A stretch of 5,041 nucleotides of DNA from Polyangia bacterium (GCA_030433055.1 JAUILJ010000678.1:1-5041); one strand, 5' to 3'. Shown: positions 1-4,815, numbered from the stretch's first letter. Translations and numbers: made by a program. Notes: generated by a model not told the origin, from the sequence alone.

Positions 1-148
1 GGGAGATCCCGAGGGCTCGCGCCCGTTCGATGACGCGGTCCTGGTCCTCTTCGCCGACCGAACCATAAGCATCGCCAGACAGGCCCCAAGTTCCGAGCCC
101 CAGCGAGCTGATCTTCAGCCCTGTCTTTCCGAGTACCGTTCGGCGCAT
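1..148 (-). CDS. Aldo/keto reductase, N-terminal fragment (runs off the left edge)
   Basis: Reading the minus strand from the ATG at 148 gives 49 residues beginning MRRTVLGKTGLKISSLGLGT and continuing WGLSGDAYGS. A short first strand (R-x-L-G-K/R-T-G-L-x-I-S) followed by a glycine-rich L-G-x-G-T-W stretch is the classic start of the aldo/keto reductase family. These are NAD(P)H-dependent (beta/alpha)8-barrel oxidoreductases of roughly 300-350 residues. The segment EEDQDRVIERARALGIS matches the first barrel helix, where family members usually read E..a...i..Al..Gi. The catalytic Asp-Tyr-Lys-His set lies beyond the window, so substrate and activity cannot be judged. The ATG is chosen because it places the family motif at the usual distance from the start. 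No strong Shine-Dalgarno sequence precedes it. The gene lies 113 bases downstream of the AHSA1-domain gene on the same strand and may be cotranscribed with it. Confidence 0.87.
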   Translation of the reverse strand, partial: MRRTVLGKTGLKISSLGLGTWGLSGDAYGSVGEEDQDRVIERARALGIS

Positions 149-261
149 CGCGCTCGGCGGTATAGCAGAACTGTGACGGGTGTCCGGGCCGGATCGTGCG
201 CCGTCGTAGCTGGCTTCAGGCGCAACTCAGCCGCGCCGCCGCCTGGGGTGTGCCCTGCACT

Positions 262-1020
262 TCAGCCGCTCTTGCGCTTGGCCGGTTTCCGCGTCTTGGA
301 CTTTGCAGTCGTTTTTGCTGCGGGGGCGGGGGCCGCGCGACGGGGCTTCTTGGTGGCGCTGGTGGTGGCCTTGGGCTTGGCGCGGGGCCGGGTCGAGCGC
401 GGGGCTTCGTCGCTGGAACTCGGGCTCTTGCGCCGAGTTGCTGACTTCGCGGGGGCGGGAGCCTTGGTGGCCTTGCTGGCTGCAGCTGCCTTCGGGGTGG
501 GCAGTTTCCGGGAGGATTCAACCTTGGGTTCCGGCTGTTCCGCGGGTGGAGCGGCCTCGCTGGCTTCCGCTTTCAGCGCCGCCGAGCGCGCGGCGCGCTG
601 CAGAACCTCCGGAGATTCGCGCTGGTTCAGGAAATACCGCGACATCGGCTTGAAGTAGTTCTTGCCCCAGCCGGCGTGGTAGCGCTCACCTTGCCCCTCG
701 GGGATCCCGCCGTGGTTGATCACGATGCGGGTGCCTGACTCGCTCTGCAGGAAGCTGATCTCGAGCTGTGAGTCATCCGCGTCCTCGGGGAAATCGCGGG
801 TGCGCCACGTCTGGACGATACGCTTGCCTCGTTCGAGCTCCACGTTCGCGCCCACGATGTAGCCGTCGTGTGCGGTGAACTTGCCACCTTTGCGTGACGA
901 GACTTCCGCAGGCGATCCAGTGAACGCGGTGTGTTCCTCCGAGGAGAGCCAGGCATCGTAGATGCGTCGGGGAGTCACTGGCATCACGGGTGACACCCTT
1001 CGAATCCGCTCGAGTCCCAT
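262..1020 (-). CDS. SRPBCC/AHSA1-domain protein with a long basic, histone-H1/HMGA-like C-terminal tail
   Basis: The protein has 252 residues from the ATG at 1020. Residues 1-135 read as an SRPBCC (START-like) domain of the AHSA1 group. The start RIRRVSPVMPVTPRRIYDAW gives strand 1 and the helix with the P-x-R-I-Y-D-A-W signature. GGKFTAHDGYIVG (46-58) and LERGKRIVQTWR (62-73) are the usual central strands, and HAGWGKNYFKPMSRYF (115-130) is the typical closing helix. Such domains form a hydrophobic cavity, and bacterial members have varied, mostly unknown ligands. Residues about 150-252 form a low-complexity tail of K, R, A, P, S and T with no hydrophobic core, including RKLPTPK, RRKSPSSSDE, RPRAKPK and KTRKPAKRKSG. 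This resembles histone H1 or HMGA tails and suggests nucleic-acid binding, which is inference. An in-frame ATG at 1056 would add 12 residues. I prefer 1020 because GAGGAAA lies 10 bases upstream of it and the family begins there. Confidence 0.85.
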   Translation of the reverse strand: MGLERIRRVSPVMPVTPRRIYDAWLSSEEHTAFTGSPAEVSSRKGGKFTAHDGYIVGANVELERGKRIVQTWRTRDFPEDADDSQLEISFLQSESGTRIVINHGGIPEGQGERYHAGWGKNYFKPMSRYFLNQRESPEVLQRAARSAALKAEASEAAPPAEQPEPKVESSRKLPTPKAAAASKATKAPAPAKSATRRKSPSSSDEAPRSTRPRAKPKATTSATKKPRRAAPAPAAKTTAKSKTRKPAKRKSG

Positions 1021-1030
1021 CGTTCGCTGG

Positions 1031-1037
1031 TTTCCTC
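1031..1037 (-). promoter_or_regulatory. Ribosome binding site for the AHSA1-domain gene
   Basis: On the minus strand GAGGAAA precedes the ATG at 1020 by 10 bases. It supports starting at 1020 rather than at the in-frame ATG at 1056, for which this purine run would lie inside the gene. Confidence 0.5.
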
Positions 1038-1077
1038 TCGTGTGCTGCGACCTCATGTGGGTCGCGGGTTTGGGGGA

Positions 1078-1098
1078 GAAGCGCGCCTAGGGCGCTTC
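1078..1098. repeat. Inverted repeat / hairpin in the divergent spacer
   Basis: Perfect 7-base arms GAAGCGC and GCGCTTC flank a 7-base centre GCCTAGG. There is no T-run on either side, so a terminator is unlikely. It lies 58 bases upstream of the AHSA1 gene start and could be an operator or a leader hairpin. Confidence 0.4.
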
Positions 1099-1406
1099 AC
1101 CGCGTATCGGTGCTCGGCCTCGGACCAAACGCTCGACGTACCTTGGGGTTTGCTCCTACAGCACTCCACTGCGTCGGATGCAGTCGAGCTTCGGGAGCGA
1201 TCAGGACCAACCGGGCGCTAGCCTCATGGGGTGGCCGTGACAGACCGTTTGCAGTCTAGAACTTACGGTTGGCAAAAGTCACTGCTTTCGAGCAATGCGG
1301 CATTCGAACCCAGCCTGTGTTGAGCACGTGGCGAACGCGCGCGGTTGTGGTAGTGGCGGCGCCGCCGGCGCACGCGTGATGCGTTCGGCGACTGTTAGGC
1401 CCTGTC

Positions 1407-2021
1407 ATGCGCAACTATCCTTACGAGCACGCTCCCCGCCTGCCCGAAGGCGACTCTGTCGATCCGCGGTCACTGCTTGGCGTCGAACAACCCGTGGAGC
1501 TCGAGATCGGCCCAGGCCGCGGTTGGTTCATGGTGGAACGCGTCGAGAACGATCCTGCCGCCCGCATCCTGGGTCTCGAGGTGAAGCTCAAATGGGCCAC
1601 CGTCGTGGATGAACGCCTGAAGAAGCGTGGTTTCGCTGATCGCGCCCGCGTATTTGCGGAGGACGTCGCCGCGGCGCTCCCGCGTTTCACCGCTGCCTCG
1701 TTGAGTCGCGTCTACATCCACTTTCCAGATCCCTGGTGGAAGAAGCGCCACCAGAAGCGCCTGGTGGTGCGCGACGAAATCATCGAACAGGTGGTGCGCG
1801 CCCTGGTCCCGGATGGGGAGCTGTTCGTCCAAACCGACGTCGAGGAGCGCGCCGACGCGTACCAGCGCCTGCTGGACGCGGTGCCCAAACTGACGCCAGC
1901 GCCAGGTGGGCCGCGCGTCGCTGACAACCCGTTTGGCGCCAGGAGCCCTCGGGAGCGAAAAGCCATCGAGGACGAACTTCCGGTTTTTCGGCTGCTTTAT
2001 CGCCGGGTTCACGGCTCATGA
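1407..2021 (+). CDS. trmB: tRNA (guanine-N7-)-methyltransferase TrmB
   Basis: This 204-residue protein is a class I SAM-dependent methyltransferase that makes 7-methylguanosine at position 46 of the tRNA variable loop in the cytoplasm. ELEIGPGRGWF (31-41) is the SAM-binding motif I (E-x-G-x-G-x-G). ILGLEVKLKWA (54-64) is the strand and acidic turn that follows. The family signature YIHFPDPWWKKRHQKRLV is at 103-120, with the expected catalytic-region aspartate at D108. LFVQTDVEERADAY (139-152) and the closing PVFRLLYRR (192-200) complete the fold. The usual C-terminal T-x-x-E substrate-contact motif appears as SPRE (180-183), a conservative Ser-for-Thr change. Length is normal for short bacterial TrmB proteins. 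The ATG at 1407 is preceded by a weak TTAGG at 1395-1399. The following lipoprotein gene begins 61 bases after the stop, apparently from its own promoter. Confidence 0.95.
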   Translation: MRNYPYEHAPRLPEGDSVDPRSLLGVEQPVELEIGPGRGWFMVERVENDPAARILGLEVKLKWATVVDERLKKRGFADRARVFAEDVAAALPRFTAASLSRVYIHFPDPWWKKRHQKRLVVRDEIIEQVVRALVPDGELFVQTDVEERADAYQRLLDAVPKLTPAPGGPRVADNPFGARSPRERKAIEDELPVFRLLYRRVHGS

Positions 2022-2040
2022 CGCCGCCCTCTGTCTCGAC

Positions 2041-2071
2041 TTGACCCTTCATGGGTTTCCCCTGGTAACCT
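2041..2071 (+). promoter_or_regulatory. Candidate sigma70-type promoter for the small lipoprotein gene
   Basis: TTGACC (2041-2046) is a 5/6 match to the -35 consensus. TAACCT (2066-2071) keeps the three most important -10 positions (T, A and final T) and is preceded by TGG, an extended -10 element. The spacer is 19 bases, longer than ideal but tolerated with an extended -10. The -10 ends only 11 bases before the ATG at 2083, which would give a leader of about 5 bases or none. Confidence 0.4.
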
Positions 2072-2082
2072 CTCACCCGCCC

Positions 2083-2568
2083 ATGCTGCGCACCTGGATT
2101 GCTTGTGCCCTAGCGCTCGGACTGTGTTCTTGCGCCACCTATCGCGAGGACCTGAACCGCGGCGAGCGGCTCTATTCCCAAGACAAGGACTACGAGCGCG
2201 CGCTCGCCATCTGGCGCAACCTCGAAGCCGATCGCGATTCGCTCTCGCTCGAGGATCAGGCTCGGTACGCGTACCTTCGCGGAATGACCGACTACCGCCT
2301 CGGTTTCCGCGCAGATGCGCGGCACTGGCTCGCGGTGGCGAAGGCGATCGAGCAGGAGCATCCCGGCGGCTTGCAGGCTCCGGAAAAGACGCGGCTGGAG
2401 GAGTCTCTCACCGACCTCAACAAGGACGTGTACGGCGGCGCAGAGAGCTTCGAAGGATCGAGTTCGACCGTGAAAGAGACCACGGTACCCGTGGAAGACG
2501 ACAGCGGCTGTAGCCCCGCGTGCGCCGAGGGGGAGACGTGTCAGTCCGGGGAGTGCGTCGTGCTCTGA
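2083..2568 (+). CDS. Small TPR-like lipoprotein with a four-cysteine C-terminal motif
   Basis: The protein has 161 residues. MLRTWIACALALGLCSCATY is a short lipoprotein signal: a positive n-region, a hydrophobic core and a lipobox LCSC with the lipidated cysteine probably at C17. Residues 20-118 are helical and charged. RGERLYSQDKDYERALAIWRN (26-46) and RYAYLRGMTDYRLGFRADAR (61-80) read like TPR helix pairs (G/A-x-x-x-Y/F spacing). A linker rich in S, T and E (121-141) leads to CSPACAEGETCQSGECVV (143-160), whose C-x3-C-x5-C-x4-C spacing suggests two disulfides in an oxidising compartment. I infer an envelope-anchored protein-protein interaction role; the exact function is unknown. The open frame extends upstream to 1906, but that part overlaps trmB and lacks a signal. 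The ATG at 2083 is chosen for the signal peptide. No Shine-Dalgarno sequence is visible. Confidence 0.85.
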   Translation: MLRTWIACALALGLCSCATYREDLNRGERLYSQDKDYERALAIWRNLEADRDSLSLEDQARYAYLRGMTDYRLGFRADARHWLAVAKAIEQEHPGGLQAPEKTRLEESLTDLNKDVYGGAESFEGSSSTVKETTVPVEDDSGCSPACAEGETCQSGECVVL

Positions 2569-2580
2569 GAGCGCGGCTCT
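2568..2580 (+). repeat. Short hairpin at the lipoprotein stop codon
   Basis: Arms AGAGC (2568-2572) and GCTCT (2576-2580) flank GCG, starting on the last base of the TGA stop codon. It has no T-run and is probably a minor 3'-end structure ahead of the main terminator. Confidence 0.3.
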
Positions 2581-2623
2581 ACTCAGACACTGGCTGATCA
2601 CCGGCTCGAGCTATCGGGCTGAT

Positions 2624-2666
2624 AAAAACGACGAGGCGCTGGATCCCCAGCGCCTCGTTTACGTTT
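2624..2666. terminator. Strong, probably bidirectional intrinsic terminator
   Basis: A perfect 12-bp stem, ACGAGGCGCTGG (2631-2642) with CCAGCGCCTCGT (2647-2658), encloses the 4-base loop ATCC. On the plus strand it is followed by TTTACGTTT. On the minus strand the A-run at 2624-2628 supplies a T-run after the stem. It lies 62 bases after the small lipoprotein stop and 51 bases past the end of the convergent coiled-coil gene, so it is placed to end transcription from both sides. Confidence 0.88.
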
Positions 2667-2709
2667 AATCGTGGTCACGCCTGGTGAGGCGCGAATAAGC
2701 ACGGCCGTC

Positions 2710-2889
2710 TCAGCCGTTTCGGATGGCGAAGATCGCGTCCTTCTTAAGCAGCTTTTCCTTCTTCAGGTTGGTCGCTTCCATCTGTTCCTGGGGGGTCAGG
2801 TGACCCCGACGCTCGAGGCGCTGCAGCTGCTTCTCGAGCTCGCGGTGCTCCATCTCCAGGTTCTCCAGGCGTCCTTCTTCTCGATCCAT
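2710..2889 (-). CDS. DUF465/YdcH-like small coiled-coil protein
   Basis: This 59-residue protein starts at the ATG at 2889. Residues 3-32 (from REEGRLENLEMEHRELEKQL through the heptads to RLERRG) form a charged helix with leucines at heptad spacing. A short turn HLTPQEQ (33-39) and a second helix EATNLKKEKLLKKDAIFAIR follow. The K-K-x-K-L-x-L-K-D-x-I helix after an E-H-R-x-L-x-x-x-x-x-x-L helix is characteristic of DUF465 (YdcH family) proteins. These are 50-80-residue helical hairpins of unknown biochemical role that are common in proteobacteria. The open frame extends 32 codons further upstream, but an AGAGGA Shine-Dalgarno sequence sits 5 bases before the ATG at 2889 and the extension is not family-like. 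The gene is convergent with the small lipoprotein and divergent from the large TPR lipoprotein, so it is probably monocistronic. Confidence 0.85.
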   Translation of the reverse strand: MDREEGRLENLEMEHRELEKQLQRLERRGHLTPQEQMEATNLKKEKLLKKDAIFAIRNG

Positions 2890-2892
2890 CGA

Positions 2893-2900
2893 TTTCCTCT
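2893..2900 (-). promoter_or_regulatory. Ribosome binding site fixing the start of the DUF465 gene
   Basis: On the minus strand AGAGGAAA lies directly upstream of the ATG at 2889, with 5 bases between AGGA and the start codon. This favours the 59-residue product over the longer in-frame reading from 2985. Confidence 0.75.
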
Positions 2901-2955
2901 CCCCGCTGTCACCCAAGGGATCCGGTCGACGTAGCCGGCCGGCCACCCAATTGTC

Positions 2956-2985
2956 ACGGTAAGGGACACTTCCAGAGCAGATCAA
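2956..2985 (-). promoter_or_regulatory. Candidate promoter for the DUF465 gene
   Basis: On the minus strand TTGATC (2985-2980) and TACCGT (2961-2956) are separated by 18 bases. The -35 keeps TTGA and the -10 keeps T, A and final T. The leader would be about 60 bases. This is a modest match in G+C-rich DNA, so it could be chance. Confidence 0.3.
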
Positions 2986-3107
2986 GAGAAGCCGCTACCC
3001 TCCAGAAAGTTGAGTGAGTGGCCGTAATTAGCGCTGCAGCAAGATGACACGCCGGAGCTCTCCGAAACATCTGCTCAGGTCTTTTCGCGCTCCCTGGGCG
3101 CTGTGTA

Positions 3108-3126
3108 GGTGGGGGTGGGGGTGAGG
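3108..3126 (+). repeat. G-run tract with two GGGGG runs
   Basis: GGTGGGGGTGGGGGTGAGG consists of G-runs separated mostly by single T residues. It contains at least four GG units and two runs of five, compatible with a two-tier G-quadruplex on the plus strand. It ends on the first base of the palindrome upstream of the TPR lipoprotein gene. Confidence 0.45.
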
Positions 3127-3150
3127 TGCGACGGCTGTCAGCCGTGCCAC
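3126..3150. promoter_or_regulatory. Palindromic operator-like site
   Basis: Perfect 7-base arms ACGGCTG (3131-3137) and CAGCCGT (3139-3145) surround a single T. Two mismatched positions further out on each side, the symmetry resumes with GTG (3126-3128) and CAC (3148-3150). A 25-base dyad just upstream of a promoter candidate and about 40 bases before the start codon looks like a dimeric regulator site. The regulator is unknown. Confidence 0.45.
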
Positions 3151-3155
3151 GCTGG

Positions 3156-3183
3156 GGAACAACGTCGAAACTTGGAACACTGA
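3156..3183 (+). promoter_or_regulatory. Candidate extracytoplasmic-sigma (SigE-like) promoter
   Basis: GGAAC (3156-3160) matches the -35 core used by ECF/SigE-type sigma factors. After 18 bases, ACTGA (3179-3183) resembles the E. coli SigE -10 TCTRA at the correct spacing. Such promoters often drive envelope genes, which fits the lipoprotein downstream. Transcription would start very near the ATG at 3191, which would favour either leaderless translation or the later ATG at 3218. Confidence 0.25.
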
Positions 3184-3190
3184 ACGACTC

Positions 3191-4390
3191 ATGCGCAATG
3201 CTCGACCGACGACTGTAATGCGATGCTTCACTCGCTCTTTGGGCGGTGGGTGTGCGCTCCTCGCCATAGCCTGCGGAGGTGGCGCGGTAGAGCAGCAGGC
3301 TCGTAGCCCCGCGGAAACGACTGGCCCCGAGCGAGTGACGGTGGAACGTCAGGTGATCACTCCCGCTGACGCGACCTCCCTCAGCGCGCTCTTCGCGGAG
3401 GCAAAGCGAGAGTTCGATGCGGGCCATTTCAAGATTGCCGCGGAGAAATTTGCCAGAGTGTATCGCCTCGAGCCGCGCGGCAAGCTCGCGCCGCACGCGC
3501 TGTTCAACGCTGGGCATGCTCGAGACTCCGCGGGCGATCTGGAAGCAGCGTACGAGAGCTATCGGCGCGTGCTCTCGGAGTTCCCGAAGTCAGAGCTGGT
3601 GCGTGACGCTCTCGTGCGCAGCGTGCGGCTGTCGGGCTACCTCGAGCGCTGGGAAGACGGCGGGAAGCTCGCGGATCTTGGCCTGAGCAGGATCTCTGAC
3701 CCAAACCCATTCGAGGTGGCGACCCTGCGCAGCGCGCTGGCGCTCGCGCTGCTCCAGGCGGGCGACGTGGAGCGCGCGTCGTATCAGGTCGAGCGGGCGA
3801 GGGGCGTCGTCGAGGCGTCCCAGCTAGACCGCGCGGGGCGGCTCCCCAGTGAGTTTGCTCAGCTCTACTATGCCCTCGGGGAGATCCGTCGGGTGCGCGG
3901 GGAGGCGATCACCTTCTCGCCCGCGCCCGCGAACTTTGGCCAGGTGCTGGAGCAGCGCTGCCAGCTGTTGCTGGATGCGCAGAGCGCCTACTCGGACACG
4001 ATGCGAGCCTACGATGCTCATTGGTCGGCGATGGCCGGCTTCCGCGTGGGGGAGCTGTACAAGCGCCTGCACGAGGACCTGATGAAGGTCCCCACGCCAA
4101 AGAGCGCTGACACCGAGGAACGCAGGCAGCTCTTCGAGGGCGCGATGCGGTTACGTTACTCGGTGCTGCTCAAGAAGGGCCTCCAGCTGATGGAGCACAC
4201 GCTGAGCATGGCGGCGCGAACCGGGGAGCACAGCGCGTGGGTCGATCGGGCCCGAGGCGCGAAGGCTGAGCTCCAGCAAGCCATCAAGCGAGAGCAGAAG
4301 GCACTGGACGCGCTTCCGTACACCCGTGCGCAGCTCCAGGCCGCCCTGGATGATTTGGCGGCCCGTGCTAAGACTGCCGCCGCACCGTGA
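3191..4390 (+). CDS. TPR-repeat lipoprotein, envelope-associated
   Basis: This is a 399-residue protein. A basic n-region, then GGGCALLAIACGG (18-30), gives a lipoprotein signal with the lipidated cysteine probably at C28. A Thr/Pro-rich linker follows (to about 60). LFAEAKREFDAGHFKIAAEK (67-86) and HALFNAGHARDSAGDLEAAY (102-121), continuing to FPKSELVRDAL, are clear TPR units of the kind seen in CpoB/YbgF and BamD proteins. Weaker TPR-like helices continue (LERWEDGGKLADLGLS, 151-166; LALALLQAGDVERASYQVER, 182-201). Residues 220-395 are almost wholly helical, ending in a charged coiled-coil-like stretch (AKAELQQAIKREQKALD), and I do not recognise this part. It is likely a periplasm- or surface-facing scaffold; the partner is unknown. 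An ATG at 3218 would give an 18-residue signal of normal length. Neither start has a good Shine-Dalgarno sequence, so the start is uncertain. An operator-like palindrome and a SigE-like promoter lie upstream. Confidence 0.85.
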   Translation: MRNARPTTVMRCFTRSLGGGCALLAIACGGGAVEQQARSPAETTGPERVTVERQVITPADATSLSALFAEAKREFDAGHFKIAAEKFARVYRLEPRGKLAPHALFNAGHARDSAGDLEAAYESYRRVLSEFPKSELVRDALVRSVRLSGYLERWEDGGKLADLGLSRISDPNPFEVATLRSALALALLQAGDVERASYQVERARGVVEASQLDRAGRLPSEFAQLYYALGEIRRVRGEAITFSPAPANFGQVLEQRCQLLLDAQSAYSDTMRAYDAHWSAMAGFRVGELYKRLHEDLMKVPTPKSADTEERRQLFEGAMRLRYSVLLKKGLQLMEHTLSMAARTGEHSAWVDRARGAKAELQQAIKREQKALDALPYTRAQLQAALDDLAARAKTAAAP

Positions 4391-4406
4391 CGGCGTGCTG
4401 ATGCCG
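4391..4406 (+). terminator. Hairpin directly after the TPR lipoprotein stop
   Basis: CGGCGT (4391-4396) pairs with ATGCCG (4401-4406), including one G-T pair, around GCTG. It starts on the base after the TGA stop. There is no T-run, so it may stabilise the 3' end or be part of a weak or Rho-dependent terminator rather than an efficient intrinsic one. Confidence 0.3.
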
Positions 4407-4541
4407 ACAGGCGGCCACGCGCACGTCGTGGGATAGTGGTGCCAGCCCCGCACAACCTCTCAAATCGCGCTCCGAAAGTCTGGCGCAAGTACTGAGAATC
4501 CCGTTGTTTCTCCCACCCCCGGGAGCGGGTACGAATTGTGC

Positions 4542-4570
4542 TTGACAGGTCAAAAGCTCGGCGCTACCAA
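4542..4570 (+). promoter_or_regulatory. Candidate promoter with perfect -35, possibly for the tRNA-Thr transcript
   Basis: TTGACA (4542-4547) is a perfect -35. After 17 bases TACCAA (4565-4570) is a weak -10 keeping only T, A and the fifth A. The following GCCCCGG would be a G+C-rich discriminator, as is common at stable-RNA promoters. The -35 lies inside a 12-base palindrome TTGACAGGTCAA (4542-4553), which could be an operator or coincidence. It is the best plus-strand promoter candidate I see between the TPR lipoprotein and the tRNA. Confidence 0.4.
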
Positions 4571-4601
4571 GCCCCGGTTCGTCGGGCCCTCGTCTACATA
4601 T

Positions 4602-4643
4602 CTTCTCTCCATTCTCCTGGTTTTCAGGAGGTTCGGAGGGAGG
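4602..4643 (+). ncRNA. Compound stem-loop in the putative tRNA leader
   Basis: The outer stem CTTCTCTCC (4602-4610) pairs with GGAGGGAGG (4635-4643) over 9 bp with two G-U pairs. An internal loop ATT/GTTC separates it from a perfect inner stem CTCCTG (4614-4619) and CAGGAG (4625-4630), which closes a GTTTT loop. It would begin about 25 bases after the predicted transcription start. No T-run follows closely, so it is not an ordinary terminator. The structure is visible in the sequence; its status as RNA is inferred. Confidence 0.4.
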
Positions 4644-4674
4644 CTGCGGTGAGGTGTCCGGTTTTTGCGCATCG

Positions 4675-4681
4675 GCTCTTT
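4675..4681 (+). promoter_or_regulatory. boxA-like motif
   Basis: GCTCTTT matches the core of the rRNA antitermination boxA element, whose consensus is about TGCTCTTTAACA. The bases after it (GGCCA) do not match. It lies downstream of the 4602-4643 stem-loop, the same order as boxB then boxA in rRNA leaders. A 7-base match is easily chance. Confidence 0.2.
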
Positions 4682-4742
4682 GGCCACTTTGCTTCTAGGC
4701 GGTTCGCCACACGGCTGCATCGCCCCCCCCGGGTTTCGCTAG

Positions 4743-4757
4743 CCCGCACGCAGCGGG
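4743..4757 (+). repeat. Small hairpin in the tRNA leader region
   Basis: Perfect 5-bp arms CCCGC and GCGGG close the loop ACGCA. Confidence 0.35.
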
Positions 4758-4775
4758 ACCCATCTCCAAAAAGTC

Positions 4776-4796
4776 AGGTCGCACGTTGTTCGACCT
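4776..4796 (+). repeat. Small hairpin in the tRNA leader region
   Basis: Perfect 6-bp arms AGGTCG and CGACCT close a 9-base loop CACGTTGTT. Confidence 0.35.
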
Positions 4797-4815
4797 TCGG
4801 CGCTTCTCTCACCCC

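Larger units (their letters stand above)
1021..1406. other. Divergent intergenic region (386 bases), no gene supported
   Basis: This spacer separates the minus-strand AHSA1-domain gene from plus-strand trmB, so it should hold both promoters. I could not find a convincing -35/-10 pair for either. Visible structures are a hairpin at 1078-1098 (7-bp arms GAAGCGC/GCGCTTC), a small hairpin at 1283-1294 (arms TGCT/AGCA around TTCG) and a 12-base perfect palindrome GGCGGCGCCGCC at 1355-1366, about 40 bases before the trmB start. A short open frame spans part of the spacer but overlaps the start of the AHSA1 gene and has no recognisable protein features. Confidence 0.6.
2890..3190. other. Divergent intergenic region (301 bases) with clustered regulatory signals
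   Basis: This spacer lies between the DUF465 gene (minus) and the large TPR lipoprotein (plus). It holds the candidate promoter for the minus gene near 2956-2985. Before the plus gene come, in order, a G-run tract (3108-3126), a palindrome (3126-3150) and a GGAAC-type promoter candidate (3156-3183). A minus-strand open frame crosses part of the spacer and into the lipoprotein gene but has no protein-like features. Confidence 0.55.

Noticed and set aside
173..658. 161-codon plus-strand frame opposite the AHSA1 gene tail
   Set aside because: It is the complement of the Lys/Ala/Pro-rich tail, and the Ala/Gly/Leu-rich translation is a composition artefact. The minus-strand reading has clear domain motifs.
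1303..1311. TTCGAACCC, resembling a tRNA T-arm on the minus strand
   Set aside because: The flanking bases do not form a T stem and no acceptor or anticodon arms can be drawn.
1470..2012. 180-codon minus-strand frame
   Set aside because: It lies wholly opposite trmB, whose motifs are unmistakable. It is an open antisense frame typical of G+C-rich codon usage.
1906..2082. N-terminal extension of the small lipoprotein frame
   Set aside because: It overlaps the trmB 3' end and would bury the lipoprotein signal in the middle of the protein.
2701..2717. ACGGC...GCCGT inverted repeat resembling the 3131-3145 dyad
   Set aside because: It overlaps the stop codon of the DUF465 gene, has a 7-base centre instead of 1, and the shared bases are short and G+C-rich. 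Chance similarity is more likely than a second operator.
2954..3517. 187-codon minus-strand frame
   Set aside because: It runs across the divergent spacer and into the TPR lipoprotein on the other strand. The translation is Arg/Ser-rich with no recognisable features, and there is no Shine-Dalgarno sequence or signal.
4723..4730. Run of eight C residues
   Set aside because: It is not within a supported gene, so slippage would have no coding effect. It is noted only as a possible sequencing-error spot.
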